Source of the DNA: JAJFUI01 sp039679885
GTDB lineage: Bacteria; Planctomycetota; Planctomycetia; Pirellulales; Thermoguttaceae
NCBI GenBank assembly: GCA_039679885.1
Contig: JBDKUC010000228.1
Location: 1 to 17,054, forward strand
Direction: 5' to 3'
DNA: 17,054 nt
Shown here: piece by piece, positions 1 to 6,610 of the stretch
How positions within the stretch are numbered: the stretch's first letter is position 1
Layout of the letters: each line of letters starts with the position of its first letter
Translations under genes and position numbers: made by a program
Notes under the pieces: generated by a model
Told to the model about the DNA's origin: nothing
Database searches by the model: none
The model's input: only the letters and a program-made list of their open reading frames with translations

Positions 1-1032
1 GACAGCGGTCCCCGTGGCCCTCTGTTTCTGGCCGAGCAGTTCGCCCGGCTTGCGGCGGCCGGCGTCGGCGTCTATTGGGCCGGCTCGCCCATCGACCCGC
101 CAGAGGCGTGGCCCTCCGCGATCCCGCTCCCCTCGAACGTCCACGTCTTCCCTGCGGGTCAGGTGCAGAATCTGCTTGTCGAGAACGCCGAAGGCCCGCT
201 GGCGCGCCTGGTCGGCGTCAGTTGCGATCCCCAGCGGCCGTGGCGACCCGACGATTTTACGGCTGCCCCGGCGGGCCTGTTTACGATCGCCGTCGCGCAT
301 GGCGAGGCGGACGCGGCGGCCATGCAGTCGCGGGGAATCCCCTACTGGGCGCTGGGCGGCCGACACGAGCGGAGCACGCCCGGCGGTGGTCCAACCGTCG
401 TCCATTACTGCGGCAGCCCGCAAGGCCGGCGGCCGCAGGAGAGCGGGGTTCACGGTTGCACCTTGGTCCAGGTCGATTCGCAGCGGCAAATTCGCACGAG
501 CTTGATCCCGACCGACGCGGCCCGGTGGATTAGCCAGCGAGTGCTGATCGATGAGACGACCACTCGCGAGCAAATGGAAACGCAACTCCGCGAGCGGCTC
601 AATTCGTTGCTAGACGCCATGCCTGCGGCGCCGCTGCTGGTTTCGTGGACGGTGGGTGGCCGGGGGCCGCTGATGACGCCGCTGCGGCGCGGGCGTCTGG
701 CTGGCGAGTGGATCGAGGCGCTTCGGACCGAGTATGGCCATCGTTCGCCGGCGGCCTGGAGCCTGTCGATCGAGTTGGAGCCTTCCGATACGCTTCCGCC
801 GGAATGGTATGCGCAGGAGACGATTCGCGGCGAGTTTCTCCGCGCGATCCGCCAATTGCAGATGAACCCCGCGGCGCCGATCGATCTGGAACCTTATCTC
901 AGCGAATCGCATCGGGCAGGCACGCTGGCCGCGGTCGTGGGGCTGACGGATCCTCATGTCCGCGACGCGGTCCTGCGTGAGGCGGCCGCGTTGGGCGCCG
1001 ATCTGCTTGGCGGAGAAGAACAGGAGACATGA
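1..1032 (+). CDS. Metallophosphoesterase, YhaO/SbcD-like DNA repair exonuclease (5' truncated)
   Basis: This is the C-terminal part of a calcineurin-like phosphoesterase. The frame is open from base 1, so the start and the N-terminal metal-binding motifs (DxH, GDxxD, GNHD) lie outside the window. Visible landmarks of the YhaO/Mre11-like family are the IAVAHG segment (His codon at 298-300), followed by YWALGGRHERS (about 343-375) and YCGSPQGRRPQESG, which matches the usual 'GSpqgrh..E.G..G..lv.v' strand region. The last ~190 residues resemble the helical C-terminal domain of YhaO proteins. The usual GHxH metal motif reads GGRH here. The next gene is a YhaN/Rad50-like ATPase 80 bp downstream on the same strand, the standard nuclease-ATPase pairing. 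The inferred role is Mn-dependent nuclease in DNA end processing. The family call is firm; activity is uncertain because the catalytic N-terminus cannot be seen. Confidence 0.85.
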   Translation, partial: DSGPRGPLFLAEQFARLAAAGVGVYWAGSPIDPPEAWPSAIPLPSNVHVFPAGQVQNLLVENAEGPLARLVGVSCDPQRPWRPDDFTAAPAGLFTIAVAHGEADAAAMQSRGIPYWALGGRHERSTPGGGPTVVHYCGSPQGRRPQESGVHGCTLVQVDSQRQIRTSLIPTDAARWISQRVLIDETTTREQMETQLRERLNSLLDAMPAAPLLVSWTVGGRGPLMTPLRRGRLAGEWIEALRTEYGHRSPAAWSLSIELEPSDTLPPEWYAQETIRGEFLRAIRQLQMNPAAPIDLEPYLSESHRAGTLAAVVGLTDPHVRDAVLREAAALGADLLGGEEQET

Positions 1033-1099
1033 GTTGTCGGGCAGGTTGGCGACCTAACCCACGAGAGAGAACGGCAGGTTCGCAAGCTGCCTCGCAGTC

Positions 1100-1104
1100 A
1101 AGGA
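1100..1104 (+). promoter_or_regulatory. Ribosome binding site of the YhaN-like ATPase gene
   Basis: AAGGA lies 8 bases before the ATG at 1113. It supports that start over the in-frame ATG at 1029, which overlaps the upstream stop codon (ATGA) and would add a 28-residue basic N-terminus ahead of the conserved MRITDFSVDGYG opening of the ATPase family. Confidence 0.6.
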
Positions 1105-1112
1105 CATCGACG

Positions 1113-4100
1113 ATGAGGATCACCGATTTTAGCGTGGACGGGTATGGCGTCTGGAGCGGCCTGCGCGTCGAGCGGCTCACCGACACGCTGAACGTCTTCT
1201 ATGGCCCGAACGAGGCCGGGAAGACGACGCTTCTCGAGTTCGTCCGATCCGTGCTCTACGGCTTTTCGCCCGAGCGGGCCCATTATCTTCCGCCGGTGCA
1301 CGGGGGCCGCGGCGGCGGCACGCTCGACGTGGCCGGCCCGCAGGGGCGTTACCAGATCGCGCGACATACGCCGGCTGACGATGGCACGCCCGGCGAGCAA
1401 CTGCTGCTGACGTCGGCAGACGGCACGCGCCAAGGCGAGCATTATCTGAGCACGCTGCTATCGAACGTCGAAGAGCCGGTCTTCAACAATGTCTTCGCGG
1501 TTGGGTTGCGCGAAATCCAGGAGTTGGCCACGCTGAGCGACACGGCGGCTGCCGAGCTGCTCTATAGCCTTACGGCAGGGCTGGATCGCGTCTCGCTGGT
1601 CGAGGTGTTGCGAGAATTGCATGGGTCGCGAAATCGCATTCTCGACGCCGCCGGCGGAACGTGTCAAGCCGTGCAACTGTTGGCCGAGCACGAGAAGCTC
1701 CGCACTGAAATCCAAGAGCTGCAAACGATCAATCACCGCTACGCGCAACTGGCCACCGAGCGAGACCAATTGCAGGGCGAAATGGCCGGGCTGGAAGACG
1801 AGGCCGAGCGGACCGGGCAGCTCGCTCAAACGGCCGACGCCGCCCTGGCCGTTTACGATCTCTGGCATCAGCGGATCTCGCTTGATGAGCAACTCGCCGC
1901 ATTCGGGCCGCCGAAGACCATGCCCGAGGACGCGATCTCGAGGCTCGATGCCCTGGTCGCTCGCCTCCAGAGGTATCGGCAGCACGTCAACGAGCTGGCG
2001 GAAAGCCGCGCGAAGCTGCGGCGCGAGTACGCCGGGCTGGCCGTGAATGAGTCGCTCTGGCGGCAAACGGCCCGCATCGAGGCGATGAAGGAGCAGGAGC
2101 CGTGGATCGCCCAACTGATCGGCGACATTAGCCGGCTGGAAGGCGACATCGCCGCGATTCGTGGCGAGTTGACCGCCGAGGCCCAACGGCTTGGGCTTTT
2201 GGACGCAGGCGGCGCGCCCGCCGCGGACGACGTTCCCTGGCCATCGACAAAGCAACTGGCGTCGCTCCGGTCCCCGGCTCGGTTGTGGCGGGAGTCGCGA
2301 CAACGATTGAAGGACGCGAAGCGCGCGGCTGCCACGGCGGCCGCTACGGCCGACTCGCTGGCCGGGCAAATCGCGACGTCGCTCAACGCCCGAGGCCAAA
2401 AGGACCTGACCACCGCGCTCGATCAGGCCGGCAACGTGGTGTCGCAGCTCCGCCGCCGCGAACAGCTCGAAGGACGGCTCGATCAGTTGGCTCGGCATCA
2501 AGGCGAATTGGACGAACGCAGCCGAGGGCTGGCCGATCGCCAGGTGTTGCCCGTCGGCGTGCTCGTGGGCCTTGGCGGCGTCTTCGTTTTCGGCGTCGTA
2601 TTGATCCTGGCCGGTCTTCTCATGCCGGCTTCGATCACGGGCTCGATCGGATGGGCGCTGTCGCTGCTCGGCCTGGTCGGCAGTGGCGCCGCAGGCTTTG
2701 GCAAGGTGATGCTTGAGCGATCGAACGCGGCTCAACTCGACGCATGTCACAAGCAGCTCGACCTGCTTCACGCGCAAGTCGAGCAAACGAAGGCGGATTG
2801 CGATGCAGTCGATTCGCAACTCCCTCGCGGCGGCGGACCGATCGCCGTCCGACTGCAAACGGCCGATCGGGAATTGGCCGCCCTACAGGAATTGGCGCCG
2901 TTGAACGTCCGGTGCAATGCGGCTCGACAAGAGGCCGACGCGGCCGCACGCCGGGTGTCCGACGCGGCGGCAGAGACCCACGATGCACGACGGCGATGGC
3001 GGCACGCCATCTCGGCGGCTGGATTGCCCGAGACGATCACGCCGCAGCAGGCGAGGCGGCTTTCGGCCCACGGCGACCGGATCGGCCAGTGGCAGCGGGA
3101 CCTGGCCTCACGGAAAGAGGAACTCGCCCGCCGCCGTCAGGAGCGGGATTCGCTGGTCGCAAGGCTCGTGCAACTGGCCGCCGACGCCGGCGTGCCGCTC
3201 GATGGCCAGAAGCCCGAAATCCGGAATCCGAAATCCCAATCTGCCGATCCGGCGGCGATTCTCGCCAAGCTCGTCGAGGCCGCCGCCGCACAGCAGGCGA
3301 TGGCCAGCCGCCGGGAGGCCATTCGCCGGGAGTCGCGGAAGGCCCGTTCGGCGCAGACCAAGCGGCAAGAAGCCATGGCCCGGCTGGAGCACCGCCGCCG
3401 GGCGTTGTTCATCGAGGCCGGCGTAAAGGACGAGCAAGAGTTCCGCCAGCGGGCGCTCGAGTGCGCCAGCGCGGAAGCCCTTCGCCAGCAACGCGGCGCC
3501 CTCGCCAGAGAGATCGACGCCGCGCTGGCTTCCCGCTGTTCCGAGGAAGCGGTGGAGAAGCAACTCAAGGGGAGCAACCGTGGGGCGTTGGAGACTCGCC
3601 GCAATGAGCTTCAGCAACGAGCGGCCGTGCTTCATGACCAGCTTCGCGTGCTACTGGAGAAACGCGGCCGATTGAGCGAGCAACTCGACGCGATGGCGGC
3701 CGACAACCGCCTGGCCGCCAGACGGCTCGATTTGGCCCAACTGGAGAAGCGGATTGAGGACGCCCTGCACCGCTGGCAGGTGCTGGCCGCGACGTGCTCG
3801 GTGCTCGACGCCATCCGGCTGGCCTACGAGAAGGACCGCCAACCTGAGACGCTCCAAGAGGCGTCGGGCTATTTGGATCGGCTGACGCAGGGGCGCTACT
3901 GCCGCGTCTGGACGCCTCTGGGCGAGCACGTGCTGAGGGTCGACGACGCCGAGGGGCGGTCGCTGCCCGTCGAGTCGTTGAGCCGCGGCACCCGCGAGCA
4001 GCTTTTCCTGAGTCTGCGGCTCGCGCTGGCCAGTCTCTACGGCCGCCGCGGGGCCGAATTGCCGTTGGTGCTCGACGACGTGTTGGTGAACTTCGATGCG

Positions 4101-4514
4101 GGCCGGGCGAAGGCCGCCGCCGCTGTGCTGCGGGACTTCGCCGCCGCCGGGCATCAGCTCCTCGTGTTCACCTGCCACGAGCACATCCAGAAATTGTTCA
4201 AGTCTCTCAAGACGCCCGTCAGTCGGTTGCCCGACAATGCCACGCCGGGTGAAGTCGTGATTCGCGTCGAACGGCCGTCGAGCGATGAGAAACCAAAACG
4301 CGAAAAACGCTCGCGGCAGTCGCGGCGTTCCGCGGAGGCCGAAGTCGAGGCCGCGCACGCGGATGCACCGGAGATTGAGGAGGATCGTTTCCCGGCGGAA
4401 GAGCCTGCCGCCCTGGTCGACGATGACCAGGACGGGGCGCTATGGGATGAGGAAGACGACGGCGAGGCAGGCGAGTTCGACGAACCGGACGACGATGACG
4501 CCGAGGCGGCGTAG
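1113..4514 (+). CDS. YhaN-like AAA/SMC-type ATPase with two membrane segments
   Basis: A 1133-residue SMC/Rad50-like ATPase, the expected partner of the preceding phosphoesterase. The Walker A motif GPNEAGKTT is at residues 31-39. The ABC-type signature SRGTREQ is at 957-963, Walker B LVLDD ends at D988-D989, and the switch histidine in TCHEH is H1022. Between the two halves lie long Gln/Glu/Arg/Ala-rich coiled coils. At the apex there is no CxxC zinc hook but two hydrophobic segments (about 481-504 and 508-530), as in membrane-associated YhaN proteins. The inferred role is ATP-driven control of nuclease access to DNA ends at the membrane. Residues 699-710 are encoded by a short tandem repeat. 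The C-terminus after about 1060 is basic and then strongly acidic (1075-1133), beyond the normal ATPase fold. The start at 1113 is chosen on the ribosome binding site and on family alignment. It converges with the kinase gene, 24 bp away, with no clear terminator between them. Confidence 0.9.
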   Translation: MRITDFSVDGYGVWSGLRVERLTDTLNVFYGPNEAGKTTLLEFVRSVLYGFSPERAHYLPPVHGGRGGGTLDVAGPQGRYQIARHTPADDGTPGEQLLLTSADGTRQGEHYLSTLLSNVEEPVFNNVFAVGLREIQELATLSDTAAAELLYSLTAGLDRVSLVEVLRELHGSRNRILDAAGGTCQAVQLLAEHEKLRTEIQELQTINHRYAQLATERDQLQGEMAGLEDEAERTGQLAQTADAALAVYDLWHQRISLDEQLAAFGPPKTMPEDAISRLDALVARLQRYRQHVNELAESRAKLRREYAGLAVNESLWRQTARIEAMKEQEPWIAQLIGDISRLEGDIAAIRGELTAEAQRLGLLDAGGAPAADDVPWPSTKQLASLRSPARLWRESRQRLKDAKRAAATAAATADSLAGQIATSLNARGQKDLTTALDQAGNVVSQLRRREQLEGRLDQLARHQGELDERSRGLADRQVLPVGVLVGLGGVFVFGVVLILAGLLMPASITGSIGWALSLLGLVGSGAAGFGKVMLERSNAAQLDACHKQLDLLHAQVEQTKADCDAVDSQLPRGGGPIAVRLQTADRELAALQELAPLNVRCNAARQEADAAARRVSDAAAETHDARRRWRHAISAAGLPETITPQQARRLSAHGDRIGQWQRDLASRKEELARRRQERDSLVARLVQLAADAGVPLDGQKPEIRNPKSQSADPAAILAKLVEAAAAQQAMASRREAIRRESRKARSAQTKRQEAMARLEHRRRALFIEAGVKDEQEFRQRALECASAEALRQQRGALAREIDAALASRCSEEAVEKQLKGSNRGALETRRNELQQRAAVLHDQLRVLLEKRGRLSEQLDAMAADNRLAARRLDLAQLEKRIEDALHRWQVLAATCSVLDAIRLAYEKDRQPETLQEASGYLDRLTQGRYCRVWTPLGEHVLRVDDAEGRSLPVESLSRGTREQLFLSLRLALASLYGRRGAELPLVLDDVLVNFDAGRAKAAAAVLRDFAAAGHQLLVFTCHEHIQKLFKSLKTPVSRLPDNATPGEVVIRVERPSSDEKPKREKRSRQSRRSAEAEVEAAHADAPEIEEDRFPAEEPAALVDDDQDGALWDEEDDGEAGEFDEPDDDDAEAA
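3215..3235 (+). repeat. Three tandem heptamers inside the ATPase gene
   Basis: CGAAATC, CGGAATC and CGAAATC follow each other directly, followed by CCAATCTG. Three 7-mers make 21 bases, so the reading frame is kept, and the stretch is read as part of the peptide KPEIRNPKSQS in the coiled-coil region. It is AT-richer than the flanking sequence. I recall similar heptamer runs scattered in planctomycete genomes, but that cannot be checked here. Confidence 0.6.
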
Positions 4515-4538
4515 CGATCAGGTTGCCGGCCGGTGCGG

Positions 4539-5654
4539 TCAACGTTGGCGATTGGCGAGCGTGAAGTGGAACGTGGTGCCTCGGCCGAGGACCGATTCGA
4601 GCCAGATGCGTCCGCCATGCCGCGCCACGATCTTGTGGCAGATCGCCAATCCGATCCCGGTGCCGGGATAGGCCTGGCAGTGCAGCCGCTGGAACGTCTG
4701 AAAGATGCGTTCGAAGTGCTCGCTGGCGATTCCGATGCCATTGTCCTCGACGGAGAATCGCCAGCCGTCGCCATCGGCGGCCGCGGCGGTCACTTGGACG
4801 CGTGGCGGCTCGTTGCGATGGAACTTGACGGCGTTGCCCAGCAGGTTCTGGAAGAGCTGAGTCAGTTGCGTTTCGTCGCCGAGGATGACGGGCAGTTCGC
4901 CGACCTCGACGTGGGCGTCTTGCTCGCGGATAAGACCCTCGAGGTTTGCCATCGCCTCAACCACAATGTCCTGCACGTTGACCGGTCGGAGCGGCTCTCG
5001 CGAGTTCCCGGCCCGCGAGTATTCCAGGAGGTCCTCGATGAGGCGGTTCATCCGCGTGGCGCCGCCGACGATCTGTTCGAGGTACTCGCGTCCCGTGGCG
5101 TCCATCTTTGGCCCATACTCGTCGGCGATGACCTGGCAGTAGCCTGAGATCGTCAACAGCGGCGATCGCAGGTCGTGGGCGACGACCGAGGCGAAGTTTT
5201 CCAACTCGCCGTTGCTGCGGGCCAACTCAGCGGTGCGGTCGGCCACGGCCTGCTCAAGGTTCAACGCATAGCGGCCTACGCGTTCGTGGCACGCCCGATG
5301 AACATTCCGCAGCAGCTCGCTACGGTCGCTGACTTTCTCCAGGTAGGCGAAGGCACCGAGGTTCAGGGCCTCTTTCACCGAATCGTAGGTGGCCATGCCG
5401 GTGTAGATAATGACGCGGACGTTCTCGTCGACGCCTCGAATCTGCTCGAGAAGTTGCGTTCCCGTCAGGTCGGGCAGTCGATAGTCGACGACGGCCACGC
5501 CGAAGTCTCGCTGCCGGACGTGTTCGAGCGCCTCGGCCGCCGCGCCGCAGCCGATGACCTGAAACCCCTCCGCGTGCAGCAACTCGCAGATCAGCGACAG
5601 TTCCGCCGGGTTATCTTCGACGACGAGCACGTGCGAAAAGCGATCGGTTGACAT
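4539..5654 (-). CDS. Hybrid response regulator/histidine kinase (REC-HisKA-HATPase)
   Basis: A 371-residue cytoplasmic signalling protein with no membrane segment. The receiver domain (about 6-122) has acidic pocket residues E13 and D14, phospho-acceptor D57 in VVDYRLPD, T85 and K107. A short coiled coil (125-150) leads into HisKA with the H-box AHDLRSPL (H160). The ATPase domain follows, with N-box QNLLGNAVKF (N270, N274), G1 DNGIGI (304-309), F-box-like FERIFQTFQRL and G2 GTGIGL (332-337). All catalytic residues are intact. The receiver-first order means an upstream kinase probably phosphorylates D57, which then tunes the kinase half. The output partner is unknown, because no DNA-binding regulator or separate receiver lies nearby. 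The ATPase end (FQRL..AYPGTGIGLAIC) resembles the phytochrome-type kinase subgroup. The start is supported by a good ribosome binding site. It is convergent with the YhaN-like gene and divergent from the secreted protein. Confidence 0.93.
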   Translation of the reverse strand: MSTDRFSHVLVVEDNPAELSLICELLHAEGFQVIGCGAAAEALEHVRQRDFGVAVVDYRLPDLTGTQLLEQIRGVDENVRVIIYTGMATYDSVKEALNLGAFAYLEKVSDRSELLRNVHRACHERVGRYALNLEQAVADRTAELARSNGELENFASVVAHDLRSPLLTISGYCQVIADEYGPKMDATGREYLEQIVGGATRMNRLIEDLLEYSRAGNSREPLRPVNVQDIVVEAMANLEGLIREQDAHVEVGELPVILGDETQLTQLFQNLLGNAVKFHRNEPPRVQVTAAAADGDGWRFSVEDNGIGIASEHFERIFQTFQRLHCQAYPGTGIGLAICHKIVARHGGRIWLESVLGRGTTFHFTLANRQR

Positions 5655-5659
5655 AGCCG

Positions 5660-5666
5660 CCTCTCC
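5660..5666 (-). promoter_or_regulatory. Ribosome binding site of the hybrid kinase gene
   Basis: Read on the - strand, GGAGAGG sits 5 bases before the ATG whose complement is at 5652-5654. It fixes the start of the kinase gene. Confidence 0.6.
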
Positions 5667-5723
5667 GACCTCTGCCGACTTGGTGCGGAAAGTCGCCAGA
5701 ATGCCAGCTTTTCACCGGCGTGT

Positions 5724-5750
5724 CCAGGCCACTAAGAGGGGGTGACCTGG
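5724..5750. promoter_or_regulatory. Interrupted palindrome in the divergent kinase/secreted-protein region
   Basis: CCAGGCCAC at 5724-5732 and GTGACCTGG at 5742-5750 pair at 8 of 9 positions around a 9-base spacer. It lies between two divergent genes and just upstream of the -10-like TATGAT. It could be an operator or a chance hairpin; no known regulator motif is recognised. Confidence 0.25.
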
Positions 5751-5762
5751 AAATCAACATGA

Positions 5763-5768
5763 TATGAT
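5763..5768 (+). promoter_or_regulatory. Possible -10 box for the secreted-protein gene
   Basis: TATGAT matches the sigma-70 -10 consensus at 5 of 6 positions and lies about 54 bases before the preferred start codon. The best -35-like match (GTGACC, 5742-5747) is only 15 bases away, shorter than usual, so this is a weak call. Confidence 0.25.
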
Positions 5769-5811
5769 AGTCATCGTGGCAACGGCCTGCGCGAGGCATG
5801 CAATCGCTCTT

Positions 5812-5817
5812 GGGGGA
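5812..5817 (+). promoter_or_regulatory. Purine-rich ribosome binding site deciding the start at 5822
   Basis: GGGGGAG-type sequence lies 4 bases before the ATG at 5822 and only one base before the ATG at 5819. It lies inside the coding sequence if the ATG at 5798 were used, so the shorter forms are preferred. Confidence 0.45.
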
Positions 5818-5821
5818 GATG

Positions 5822-6610
5822 ATGATTCGGCAAACGATGGTGCGACTTTCGGTGACGCAGATCTTGTGCTGCTTGACGTGGCCCGCCGTCGCCGGCCAAC
5901 TGACCGTCGACCTGGTCCGCGGCGGGAAAGTGACCGCGGTTGCCGCAGTGGCCCGATGGGACAAGGACGGCAACCCGCACCACGCTCCCGATCCGAAAGC
6001 GAAGATCGGCGATCCAGCGGTAGACGCCCGTGCGGCTCGCGTTGCCGACGGCCGTTGGGTATTCAAGGATTTGACGCCCGGCAAGTACGACCTGGTGATC
6101 CTGGGAAAGGATCGGCTGCGCGTCGAAGGGTTTCAGTATGCGCCGGTTCGCGACGACGACCGCTTTCTGCCGCGCGACGCTTCGGTTGACGAGGAGACGC
6201 GCGACGCGGTTCTGGCTCAGATCCGCCAGTCGCCGCATTATGAGAACCGCGTCGAGCCGCTCTATCTCGGGGGCGATGACAAGACGTGCCGCGTGCTGAT
6301 GATGCTTGTCCGCGACAAGCCGACCAGCTTCGAGGCCGATTCGCGGGGCGCGGCCACGATCCGCCACGAGGTGTGGCAATTCACCTGGAACTACGGCGGA
6401 TGGCAGAAGGAGCGTCGCACCAAGGTCCTCGATCGCGTGTTGCTTCCGCGGGACGAGCTTCGCCGGTGGACGTGGCTTTGGGACCCGGCGATCGGCGGCA
6501 TCGAGGTCGGCGCCCGGCCGTCGACGATCCGTTACGAAATGCCGCAGCCGTCCGAGAAGCGGCTCAAGGGGCTGTATCCGATTCGTGGCGAGAGCGGCGC
6601 CACTCCGTGA
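5822..6610 (+). CDS. Secreted protein of unknown function with a beta-rich N-terminal domain
   Basis: No known family is recognised for the whole protein. The preferred start at 5822 gives 262 residues and follows GGGGGAG at 5812-5817. In-frame ATGs at 5798 and 5819 are alternatives. A signal peptide fits residues 1-24 (basic start, hydrophobic SVTQILCCLTW core, cleavage after AVA), so export is likely. Residues about 27-108 (KVTAVAAVARWDKDGN ... GRWVFKDLTPGKYDLVI) look like the small beta-sandwich seen in carboxypeptidase-regulatory-like domains. Residues 110-262 form a charged, tryptophan-rich region (EVWQFTWNYGGW, RRWTWLWDP) with no catalytic motif that I can name. It is a single-gene unit divergent from the kinase. 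Its last 47 bases overlap the end of the second pump gene on the other strand. The protein is probably real, with a signal peptide and coherent composition; its function is unknown. Confidence 0.75.
   Translation: MIRQTMVRLSVTQILCCLTWPAVAGQLTVDLVRGGKVTAVAAVARWDKDGNPHHAPDPKAKIGDPAVDARAARVADGRWVFKDLTPGKYDLVILGKDRLRVEGFQYAPVRDDDRFLPRDASVDEETRDAVLAQIRQSPHYENRVEPLYLGGDDKTCRVLMMLVRDKPTSFEADSRGAATIRHEVWQFTWNYGGWQKERRTKVLDRVLLPRDELRRWTWLWDPAIGGIEVGARPSTIRYEMPQPSEKRLKGLYPIRGESGATP

Noticed and set aside
1029..1112. The earlier in-frame ATG of the ATPase gene, overlapping the upstream stop
   Set aside because: The added 28 residues are not family-like, and AAGGA sits at the right distance before the ATG at 1113.
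1458..2858. A 466-codon open frame on the - strand opposite the YhaN-like ATPase
   Set aside because: The + strand carries an intact ATPase with all motifs; the antisense product shows no motif and no ribosome binding site.
4515..4538. A GCCGGCCGG-type sequence between the convergent ATPase and kinase genes as a terminator
   Set aside because: The self-complementary stretch is too short for a loop-bearing stem and has no T-run on either strand.
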